From Azonexus sp. (lineage in GTDB: Bacteria; Pseudomonadota; Gammaproteobacteria; Burkholderiales; Rhodocyclaceae), in contig JAUYSK010000016.1 in NCBI GenBank assembly GCA_030696345.1, positions 1-64,000 of the forward strand: a stretch of DNA of 64,000 nt, written 5' to 3'. The notes under the pieces were generated by a model, which was given only the letters and a program-made list of their open reading frames with translations, ran no database searches and had not been told where the DNA came from. Made by a program: the position numbers and the translations under genes. The stretch's first letter is position 1. The number at the start of each line of letters is the position of its first letter. Below, piece by piece: positions 57,901-64,000 of the stretch.

Positions 57901-58327
57901 CAAGCGTTTGGGTACCGGTTCTGGCGGTGAGCATCGAGCACCGCTCTATGTGATCGCAGGTGCCGCCCTCGCGTCGGCTTACCGGCTAGACAAACGAAAC
58001 CGCGACGGCATGAGCCTGATCCTGCTGGATGAGGCCTTCGACAAGATGGACCTGACCAACATGATCGCCACGATGCGCTACCTGGAAGAACTTGGGCTGC
58101 AGGTCGTGATGGCCAGCCCAGGCGAGAATCAGGCAGCGCTCACGGCATTCCTGCATCGCTACTACGAGATCCAGCGCGACCCAGACCTCAACGTCGTTCG
58201 CTTCGAGGGGCACAACGTCAGTGAGACCATGCGTCAGATGTTCCGTGACGACCTGCCGGAGTTCAATCCCGCATTGATCGAACGCGAGCTGGCTTTGATT
58301 CGCAACCCGACTTCGGTGCCGGCCTAA
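54905..58327 (+). CDS. jetC: Wadjet defence protein JetC (MukB/SMC-like ATPase)
   Basis: SMC-like motor of 1140 residues. Walker A GRNGSGKS at 30-37, long coiled coils (about 240-420 and 640-760) with a central hinge-like region (about 470-600), the ABC-signature equivalent GTGSGGE near 1003-1009, and Walker B LILLDEAFDKMD with D1042 and E1043. Wadjet JetABC extrudes DNA loops on small circular DNA and hands it to JetD for cleavage; here all catalytic motifs appear intact. GAGGAG lies 7 nt before the start. Confidence 0.9.
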   Translation: MKRLESVKLVQFFLFEQEELVIRDITGVFGRNGSGKSAFLDAVQIAMMGGNSNLMAFNAQADEKTTRSLRAYCLGQYGSSNDQRIRDNATTYITLIWRDTKTNEPTSMGVCLSASFDSETHTILGRYLARGVELAMSDHLETIDGREHPREWRTFRHHLQERSRITGEDPLFEDSRRYIMATMIALRGGGGVPAYEAFTRAFKFALRMRFDKSVDNIVRHDVLESRPTNIRKFRELTDQFSKLNNMVAYVKKKIDDGSKVADGFAAAMRETRRAVTWEGLSLAGKRAGASEAYDKTTAKCEEAETMLAERQQAVDAAELRVKEREHEHDHHRDLMEAHSAHKGHAQAQSDLASAEARNNAKRKDLSGHLGDIQRLLVANAGNPDLSLFQQEMNDSAEAIGALAKDLDNLTESIAERAIRPVVKLSSRVVSSLFQSIRNIESQIVELDQEIETAKGSLERVRSGRAPLSGPAQTLLTELRDNGLSPSPICDVVRITDPDWQPVIEAFLGKNVEALLVDGPDEKKAFAIYRGMEGRRTVYGVKIAMASRQKTGEAARPGSVAELIEGSNPAAVAYLRRQFGDILRASTNDDALSAARTLTKDGMLVGPGSFERLECVLASMLKIGAAGAGQVAGLSNSLARLSERKNKLTTEAEKLTAAANALSALAYDSGFRLIIGSVAAAHEARTDLEKATARVSANTDAEYRTLCDKVAVLVAELPKERASKEKAVVEATKAESALAAACEAKVRAEKALTEIGAKADAIREHSDYDKLFASVQWDGLLSRFDENYEGMAAHCVDRSVSCEREAQKLSRIATGSFSTYLAEYRESPGQDVFDDWRKSAEWIAIQVERLHGTELLQHEKQAAEAYRASQETFRTDVAIALSNNLDVLDETIERLNGALKDCPVFSNGERYQFVRSVRPDLKPLLLFVKDVASFGASGDLFGAPGEIPPEFEALLREKVATGRAGASSPLDDYREFFEFDIEIKREDPITKELKPVGLLSKRLGTGSGGEHRAPLYVIAGAALASAYRLDKRNRDGMSLILLDEAFDKMDLTNMIATMRYLEELGLQVVMASPGENQAALTAFLHRYYEIQRDPDLNVVRFEGHNVSETMRQMFRDDLPEFNPALIERELALIRNPTSVPA

Positions 58328-58330
58328 CAC

Positions 58331-59500
58331 ATGGACGCACTTGCCAAACGCCTACTTGAACGTCTGCTGGCTGCCGGCAACAAGTCGGAGGCCGGTGTGC
58401 GGAGCAGGGCGCCGGCTCTGACAGCGCACCAACTGGTGCCCTATCGCGCTCTGCGATCAGCGAAGGAAAAGAGTGCATGCGAGGACGCGTTCATCGCGGC
58501 ACGCAGCGCCGGAGCGATAACGATTGTTCTTGATCGGGCGAATCGCGAGGAAGGCTTCTTCGAGCGCATCGACTTGCGCGATGTGGCAGCTTTGGCTGCA
58601 TTCCTCGGCGAAACGCCTTTGACTGAACGCGTTGCCGAAGCCGAGCGTCGGCTGTCCGTTCTGGATGCCGAGTTTCCTGTTGTTGCGGAGATCGTAGGCA
58701 AGTGGCGTCAAGCCGGAAAGGTCAGGAGCGTCGGTCCTGAAAGCTATCAGGACTGGCTCGATGCTGCTGCGGTCATCGTTTTTGCGCGTAACCAAGCGGC
58801 AGGTGGTGTGATTGCCCAGCCGATCCGTGAAGCGAGTGCCGCATTGTTCAAGGACAGCAAGCGGATCGAATATCTGGCACCGCAGGTGGATGTCCTGCTG
58901 TCTGGAGCTACCGACACCCCGCCGCGCCCTGCCAGCGAAGTGTGGCAGGAGATCGGTCTGTTCCGGGAGGAGCATCCGGCCTTGCTTGCTGGCCAAGTTG
59001 AGGTCGAGCGCGAACGCGTGACAGCGCTATTGGATGCACCCTATTCTGGTTTTCCGGCTGCCACCGTTCGCCGGTTGGCGAGCATCCCTCAGTCAGTAAT
59101 GAGCATTGAGAACCTGACCACGTTTCACAGTGAGGCTAAGCGCCGATGTAACGAATCCGTCCTGCTACTTTACACAGCAGGCATGCCGTCGCCAGCGTGG
59201 AGGGCGATGTATGCCCGCCTACTGATGGGATTGCCAGCGGATGTTCCGGTTTATCACTGGGGCGATCTCGATGAAGGCGGCTTTCGGATTGCCGCAGTGC
59301 TGGCGAAAGAGGCTGTTGCTACAAGCCACCAACTTCGCCCGTGGGCGATGCATCCGGGTGACATTCCGGAGGCCAAGCGATGCAAGGCGGCACCACGAAC
59401 TATTGAGCGGATGCAGCATTTCGCTGCGCTCGCAGGATGGGAATCTCTTGCGGACGCAATCGGCGCAGCAGGATTTACGACAGAGCAGGAAGCACTTTAA
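58331..59500 (+). CDS. jetD: Wadjet defence nuclease JetD (TOPRIM, topoisomerase VI-like)
   Basis: Protein of 389 residues. The N-terminal half (DUF3322-like, with winged helix) precedes a TOPRIM nuclease domain: Glu260 in MSIENLTTFHSE and the DxD pair D312/D314 in HWGDLDEGGFRI. These match the catalytic residues of the JetD/DUF2220 family. It begins 3 bp after jetC and completes the operon, so the four-gene system looks functional. Confidence 0.9.
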   Translation: MDALAKRLLERLLAAGNKSEAGVRSRAPALTAHQLVPYRALRSAKEKSACEDAFIAARSAGAITIVLDRANREEGFFERIDLRDVAALAAFLGETPLTERVAEAERRLSVLDAEFPVVAEIVGKWRQAGKVRSVGPESYQDWLDAAAVIVFARNQAAGGVIAQPIREASAALFKDSKRIEYLAPQVDVLLSGATDTPPRPASEVWQEIGLFREEHPALLAGQVEVERERVTALLDAPYSGFPAATVRRLASIPQSVMSIENLTTFHSEAKRRCNESVLLLYTAGMPSPAWRAMYARLLMGLPADVPVYHWGDLDEGGFRIAAVLAKEAVATSHQLRPWAMHPGDIPEAKRCKAAPRTIERMQHFAALAGWESLADAIGAAGFTTEQEAL

Positions 59501-59645
59501 GGAAGGAGCCACTCCTCTTTTGATCGGCGAGACCGCTAACGGCGGGTTGTGGCCGAAAGCACATGTAGGCACGTCGCCCCAAAGCAGCCGCACGGCCTGG
59601 AAGCAAGTGATTGGCTATGCGGCCGCGTTTGACGGTGTTACCTAG

Positions 59646-59864
59646 TTAAGCAGCAATAGCGCCGCGGACACGACTTGCAGCATCCATGAATGCAACTTCA
59701 CCCAACGGACCTTTCGGGCCCATGGCATAGATAACGTCTTCCATTGCCAACGGTATCCCAGCTTCGCAACCACGCTGCAAGAAAAGGGGAGAACTTAGCG
59801 CGCGTTCTGCACCACCGGAGTTACGCCACTGCCTGATTTCCGTTGCACTGGAATACTCAGCCAT
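59646..59864 (-). CDS. Doubtful hypothetical protein of 72 residues
   Basis: Frame beginning MAEYSSATEIRQWRNSGGAE and ending ASRVRGAIAA; in frame it extends to 59888. No family recognised and no clear ribosome-binding site. Could be a fragment left by rearrangement at the island junction. Confidence 0.3.
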   Translation of the reverse strand: MAEYSSATEIRQWRNSGGAERALSSPLFLQRGCEAGIPLAMEDVIYAMGPKGPLGEVAFMDAASRVRGAIAA

Positions 59865-59903
59865 TAGCGGTAGCACAACAGGTAACACACGTTTAATGAT
59901 CCC

Positions 59904-59943
59904 GTGAAATAAAGTCTGTCGGAGTGAAATAAAGTCTGTCGGA
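59904..59943. repeat. Tandem 20-bp direct repeat
   Basis: GTGAAATAAAGTCTGTCGGA twice, back to back, with no mismatch. Origin unknown; possibly a duplicated mobile-element end or target site. Confidence 0.85.
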
Positions 59944-60142
59944 CAGGTTTGGCAAGAATCCCCACGTTGATGCGGGGCTTCTTGTTGGTGAGTTTGATTG
60001 GGCTAGAGCAGCGGGGCGTTAGCCAGATACATCGGTGTGGCTAGACGGCGGAACTGGCACCTACCTAGTAGTAGCCAGCGTAATCCTGATCAAACCGCCG
60101 TAGATGTACTTGGCCCACACGATCCCCGTGAGTAAAGGCCGG

Positions 60143-60164
60143 GGCCAAATAGGCTTATTTGGCC
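60143..60164. repeat. 8-bp inverted repeat
   Basis: GGCCAAAT, 6-nt loop, ATTTGGCC. No T tract follows, so a terminator role is unproven. Confidence 0.6.
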
Positions 60165-60348
60165 CATTGGCAATCGCTCCATGAGCACCCAGATGGGGCT
60201 CCGAAGATCACACAACAGAATGGGTTGGACTCGGAGAAAGTTAGCGGTAGAAATGAAAATATTTCATTATTTGTAATGATATTTCACGAGATAGATTTGC
60301 CGATACAGCCTTCACCTCTTTCACCATTTGAGTATTTTGCAGGTAAAC

Positions 60349-62040
60349 TTAATAGCAACTCCAAGAAAAGGAAAATTCGGGTCGATTATTTTCTTTAAAT
60401 TCATAGAAAATTTGTGCTGACCCGGCATCACCCCATTCCGACATTCCGTCGCCATTCAAACAAATAAGCGCCTTTGGAACTGAGGTGCAGTTATATTGTA
60501 TTTCTACGAAAGTGCCAAATAGTGTATTTGCATATGGCTTTGTTCTTGAAGCAATTGCGCTCACTTCATCACATAGTTCGTGTGCAATAGAGCCAGACTC
60601 AAACCTTTCAGAAATATCTAATAGGTCATCTTCAACATTTGAAGAAGTAAAGTTTGGCGACATAACCCCAAAAACCTGCTCTGCAGTTGGGTGAATCCAA
60701 TCGGTTACAGTTTTTGTCGGACCAACCCAACTTGCATCAAAGAAATTAGTCGACGATACGTCTGGGATATCTGCCAAATGCTCCGACTCGACCTCTGAAT
60801 GAGGTATTTCTCTCAACACGCCATCTATGCCGTCCATCCATAGTTGAAGCAAAGATTTTCCGAAATCGACTCCTGAAAACTCAGAAACCTCTCGCAAATC
60901 AATTTGCATAATCGGCTCGGCAGGTAATCCGTCATTAGTTATTGGCCAAGGATGTTTTTCGGAGCAAAATAGTGGTCCATAAAATAAGGTTTTGCGCCGA
61001 TCAAGCATTTCAACCGGCACTGTAAGACTGGAGAATTTCCAGGCAGGAGAACAACGACTTAGTCGAAGCGCAATGTTGGCTAAATAAACTTCTTCATCAG
61101 AGTTATTGAACTCTAACGCATTTACGAACCCAGCCAATCTATTGAACTTTTTTGAAATATCATGTATTTCTTCAGAAATATCAGCGGTATTCGTTGTTTT
61201 GAGGCGTTTAATTTCATTTCCAATAAGAAGGCCAGACAGCCATAAAGAGCGAGCACCATATGCGCTGTAAAGGCCGAGTATTGATATTCTGTTTTTAATC
61301 AAAAACAAGATCACATGCGGGTGGCCACATTCGATTGCAATTGCAGCCAACGTCCGACCGAATTCATCTTTTTTAAATTCCTTTTTATGATCAATCAGAG
61401 CCATTACACTGCCTAGATGACCGAGCCTTACAGCAGAGCTTAGTTTTTCTACACCGCTTAAATGATCCTCAAAGTACGCTTGCTCGACGCCTTTCTCGAG
61501 AAACCAATTTTGTATTTTTTTGTGCCCTAACAAATATGCTAAAAGTAAAGGGGTTTCGCCCTTTATGTTCTTGGTCGAAATGTTAGCTCCGTTACTTAAT
61601 AATTCTTCAACTAATTGCTGATTTCCATCTTTTACTGCTCTATGAAGTGCAGTATCTCCAACATTGTCTTGCAGATCGATCTCTGGACATTTCGCGTTTC
61701 TCAAATCTAGCAAAACATCGACTGTCGTTTTTACGCCAAAAATAATTGCGTGTTCATATGCAGAAGAGTTTGTTTCTGGATTTACTCTAAATACATCAGC
61801 CCCCATCTCACAAATTTTTAAAATTTGCTCTTTCCTGGTATGTGGCTGACTCGCCAAAAACTCCAACGGTGACAGGTTTTCAAAATGATCAGATTCGCAG
61901 GCTACAAAATCAAAAATTTGACGTTTTATATATGAATTTAAATCAAGCGGCTTCTTAAGTTCATTATAAAACTGGTCATAATCACCAGTGAGAATGGAGT
62001 AGTATAGTTCAGATGAACTATTGGATTCATCAGGGCGCAT
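60349..62040 (-). CDS. Ankyrin-repeat protein with C-terminal DUF1963-like domain
   Basis: Protein of 563 residues, AT-rich and with codon use unlike the core. The N-terminal half (about 35-265) contains ankyrin-type repeats, clearest at DNVGDTALHRAVKDGNQQLVEELLSNGANI and IKGETPLLLAYLLGHKKI. The C-terminal part (about 325-563) carries PLFCSEKHPWP, MQIDLREVSEFSGVDFG, LLQLWM, and a final WGDAGSAQIF ... WSCY, a pattern shared with the next gene and resembling the DUF1963/YwqG family. The ATG at 62040 has GAGGAT 6 nt upstream; the TTG at 62055 is unlikely. Function unknown; ankyrin proteins next to defence genes can be immunity factors, which is a guess here. Confidence 0.8.
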   Translation of the reverse strand: MRPDESNSSSELYYSILTGDYDQFYNELKKPLDLNSYIKRQIFDFVACESDHFENLSPLEFLASQPHTRKEQILKICEMGADVFRVNPETNSSAYEHAIIFGVKTTVDVLLDLRNAKCPEIDLQDNVGDTALHRAVKDGNQQLVEELLSNGANISTKNIKGETPLLLAYLLGHKKIQNWFLEKGVEQAYFEDHLSGVEKLSSAVRLGHLGSVMALIDHKKEFKKDEFGRTLAAIAIECGHPHVILFLIKNRISILGLYSAYGARSLWLSGLLIGNEIKRLKTTNTADISEEIHDISKKFNRLAGFVNALEFNNSDEEVYLANIALRLSRCSPAWKFSSLTVPVEMLDRRKTLFYGPLFCSEKHPWPITNDGLPAEPIMQIDLREVSEFSGVDFGKSLLQLWMDGIDGVLREIPHSEVESEHLADIPDVSSTNFFDASWVGPTKTVTDWIHPTAEQVFGVMSPNFTSSNVEDDLLDISERFESGSIAHELCDEVSAIASRTKPYANTLFGTFVEIQYNCTSVPKALICLNGDGMSEWGDAGSAQIFYEFKENNRPEFSFSWSCY

Positions 62041-62055
62041 TTTTATCCTCGGCAA

Positions 62056-62170
62056 TATTTTATAAAAATAATTAATTTATTTTGTCTTGTAATCGCCACG
62101 AAATTTACTCTATTTACGTCGGATTTCAAATAAAGGCAAGTAATAAATCTGATGTTATTAAACTGGTCAA
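62056..62170. other. AT-rich spacer between the two DUF1963-like genes
   Basis: 115 bp without a gene; no clear terminator. Both genes point the same way, so co-transcription is possible. Confidence 0.4.
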
Positions 62171-64000
62171 TTAATAACAACTCCACATTACAGAAAAATT
62201 CGTTGATCCATCCTTGTTTCTGGTAACAAATATCTGGGCATTGCCGCTATCGCCCCATCCATAACAAAGCTCGCTATCTAGCGCCATCAATAACTCACCA
62301 CCAACATCACTATGGCAGTATTGAATCGGATAAAATGTACCAAACATATGTATTCCTGAGTCATTTAAACTGAGGGATTCCATCCTTTCGAATATTTCCT
62401 TGAGAACATCGGGGTCATCATCTTCGGGATTTCCATCTGATACATATACATGAGCTGACAGGACAGGTTCGTCATATCCAATAATCTGGGAAACAAATCC
62501 GTCACTGCCCAACCAGTATTTCATTGTCATGAAACCATCAAACTCATCCTCGGATCCCTGAACGAATGGTGTCATCTTATTTTCATCGACACATGATCTT
62601 GGAATCACTCTGATCACGAATGTGGAAGAATCCTCGGCCAAAAATATCTGTAGAAGTCCATCGCCGTAATCCACTCCTTTTAACCTGGTAATCTCCCTCA
62701 AATCGAGTTGAACAACAGGGGACGCATACTTGGTCTTTCCTCCAGATGGCCAAGGATACTTTTCACTGGTGAAAAAAGGACCTTCAAGCATGCTTCGGGT
62801 GCGATCGGCATATTGGGTAGGTATGTCAAATATCTTTAAGCACCATGCCGGTGCGCAGAAATCAATATCATTGATGCCGGGATGAACAAGAAATGGATGA
62901 TTTGGAAAATCAGACCTCGCCTTTTGGACGAGAGACTGCAACTCACTGACAGGTTCCATAACATTCGCTAGAAACTCATTCTCGGGGATACAACAAGGAG
63001 GAATGGTGAGCGCGATCTGCTGTAATTCTTTTGGACTGGCTGGATTCTGGCCAACAGCCAAACGAACTTTGTCCTCAACATGAAATGCTAACCGTTCCAG
63101 GATTGGCAAAGGAGTATGGCAATTACTTGCCACTTGAGTTACTACGTCTGGATTGGGATCATTCTCTAATGTCGCCAATATCTCTACCGAACAATGTTCT
63201 GACTCGGCCACACTGCTACGCACATCGCTATCAACATCTTCAGACAATCCTACAAGCAAATCCTTTGGGCATGCCGGGTTGCAAGCCACCATCATACGAA
63301 CATAAGTATCATCGTCAGATGCCAATTCTTTAAGTATATCGACTGATAAAGACTGATTACCAGCTACGGATGCACGAATGCTTCCAACTTCAAATTTCGA
63401 CCATTTTTTTAACAGTTGAACAGGGCAGTTCGGATTCGATGCAATATTGCTCCGAACCTCATCATTTTTTAGCTTAGAGAGCTTCTCGAGTAACTGCGAT
63501 GGACAGTTGATATTTTGGGCGACGGCTGGAACTAATTCGATTTCCTCAGAAAGTTTAGACATCAATTCCTGCGAAATTGATGGGTTTCTGGCAATTTTAA
63601 TCCGAACCTCAATTGCTCCATCCTCCGCCAATTTCACAAGCAAATTATCTGGCGAGTTCGGATTAGAGGCAACGGCACACCTCAATGCGTAAAGTTCGTT
63701 ATAGCTTCCTGGAATGCCCTGCTCGTCATCGTAAGCCAATACTTCGAGGATATGTGTAGCGGTCGCTTTGTTTTCCGCCAATTCAAGTTTTTCCGCGTAA
63801 GTTAGATTGGAATCAAATAAGCTTGAAGAATCGTTAAGCATCTCGGCCAATGATGGTGTGAGATTTGCAATCTGGATGTTAATGTCAATCTCGACGTAGC
63901 CCTTTTCAAGCTTTTCAGCTATGAGTTTCTGACCTTGTTTTTCAGCAGTGGCAGCATCAGAAAATTCCTTTATTTGTGTTTGACCGTCTGTACCAATCTT
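62171..64000 (-). CDS. WGR domain / LRV repeat / DUF1963-like protein, 5' end cut by the window
   Basis: The reading frame has no stop up to the right edge, so 609 residues of a longer protein are visible. Residues read at the edge (KIGTDGQTQIKEFSDAATAE, then KLIAEKLEKGYVE) are the C-terminal half of a WGR domain. Then come about ten 24-residue repeats of the leucine-rich-repeat-variant type (pattern VRxxVAxNPxCPxxLLxxLxxD, about 63700-63020), then the C-terminal domain with PFFTSEKYPWP, VQLDLREITRLKGVDYG, LLQIFL, WGDSGNAQIF and a terminal WSCY, shared with the ankyrin gene. A start at 63850 or 63841 would cut through the WGR domain and is rejected. Function unknown. Confidence 0.8.
   Translation of the reverse strand, partial: KIGTDGQTQIKEFSDAATAEKQGQKLIAEKLEKGYVEIDINIQIANLTPSLAEMLNDSSSLFDSNLTYAEKLELAENKATATHILEVLAYDDEQGIPGSYNELYALRCAVASNPNSPDNLLVKLAEDGAIEVRIKIARNPSISQELMSKLSEEIELVPAVAQNINCPSQLLEKLSKLKNDEVRSNIASNPNCPVQLLKKWSKFEVGSIRASVAGNQSLSVDILKELASDDDTYVRMMVACNPACPKDLLVGLSEDVDSDVRSSVAESEHCSVEILATLENDPNPDVVTQVASNCHTPLPILERLAFHVEDKVRLAVGQNPASPKELQQIALTIPPCCIPENEFLANVMEPVSELQSLVQKARSDFPNHPFLVHPGINDIDFCAPAWCLKIFDIPTQYADRTRSMLEGPFFTSEKYPWPSGGKTKYASPVVQLDLREITRLKGVDYGDGLLQIFLAEDSSTFVIRVIPRSCVDENKMTPFVQGSEDEFDGFMTMKYWLGSDGFVSQIIGYDEPVLSAHVYVSDGNPEDDDPDVLKEIFERMESLSLNDSGIHMFGTFYPIQYCHSDVGGELLMALDSELCYGWGDSGNAQIFVTRNKDGSTNFSVMWSCY

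Larger units (their letters stand above)
59501..60348. other. Gene-poor junction between Wadjet and the AT-rich genes
   Basis: About 850 bp with only one weak ORF (59646-59864). It holds a tandem 20-bp duplication (59904-59943), a hairpin near 59960-59977, an 8-bp inverted repeat GGCCAAAT / ATTTGGCC (60143-60164) and TCATTA-TTTG-TAATGA (60264-60279). The frame continuing past jetD to 59645 has no recognised relative. It reads like a scar where modules were joined. Confidence 0.5.
50353..64000. mobile_element. Integrated genomic island carrying Wadjet and a repeat/DUF1963 gene pair (right end outside the window)
   Basis: The left boundary is placed at the tRNA-Lys(CTT) 3' end. The sequence holds a tyrosine integrase, a regulated defence operon, a gene-poor junction with short repeats, and AT-rich genes unlike the core. 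No copy of the tRNA 3' end was found further right, so the second attachment site is not in view. No phage structural or conjugation genes are seen. Confidence 0.7.

Noticed and set aside
59241..59645. 134-residue plus-strand frame overlapping the end of jetD
   Set aside because: Mostly inside jetD in another frame; the part beyond jetD has no recognisable relative.
50353..64000. Prophage
   Set aside because: An integrase is present but no capsid, tail, lysis, replication or packaging gene is seen.
1..64000. CRISPR array or rRNA operon
   Set aside because: No regularly spaced repeats and no rRNA-like conserved stretches were noticed on either strand.

Overview
The window reads as the chromosome of a Gram-negative betaproteobacterium, most likely Rhodocyclales (a Dechloromonas/Azonexus-like organism). 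This rests on recalled gene order and protein style (pilMNOPQ-aroK-aroB beside gltBD; an SAH riboswitch before ahcY; hslVU; a divergent ponA/pilM pair), not on a database search. Core genes are GC-rich, and long antisense open frames are common; I treat these as shadows. Many junctions inside operons use ATGA, TTGA or TAATG overlaps, so translational coupling is widespread.

Layout. 1-5 kb: start of etfB (cut by the left edge), an acyl-CoA synthetase, a perfect 19-bp palindrome in the divergent promoter region, then a hybrid histidine kinase and an OmpR-type regulator. 5-16 kb: an EF-G-like GTPase, a small membrane protein with glmU, a membrane-anchored winged-helix protein, gltD and gltB. 16-23 kb: aroB, aroK and the type IV pilus assembly cluster pilQPONM. 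23-30 kb: ponA, cyaY, an LptM-like lipoprotein with lysA, hslR, an AEC transporter, hslU and hslV. 30-37 kb: a STAS-domain protein, a probable zinc-uptake operon (small Cys/His protein, outer-membrane porin, binding protein, ATPase, permease), rlmI and an unrecognised 50-residue basic protein. 37-42 kb: xerC, a DUF484 protein, dapF, an acetyltransferase and two LpxL-like acyltransferases. 42-50 kb: metK with a structured leader, two tandem HD-GYP paralogues, an SAH riboswitch with ahcY, a holin-like membrane protein, tlyA and metF (an SAM-cycle block), then mscS.

At 50.18-50.35 kb two tRNA-Lys genes (anticodons TTT and CTT) mark the end of core sequence. A tyrosine integrase starts 131 bp past the second tRNA, and everything to the right edge looks like an integrated island. 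Its centre is a complete Wadjet (JetABCD) SMC-type plasmid/phage defence operon, preceded by a WYL-domain repressor whose promoter sits inside a 39-bp inverted repeat. After a roughly 850-bp junction with short repeats and only a doubtful small ORF, the last 3.6 kb is visibly AT-rich. It encodes two large proteins that share a C-terminal DUF1963-like domain but have different N-terminal arrays: ankyrin repeats in one, and a WGR domain plus leucine-rich-repeat-variant repeats in the other. The second gene runs off the right edge. This pair is the best candidate for an undescribed system here.

No CRISPR array, no rRNA and no complete insertion sequence was seen. The right boundary of the island and its second attachment site lie outside the window.
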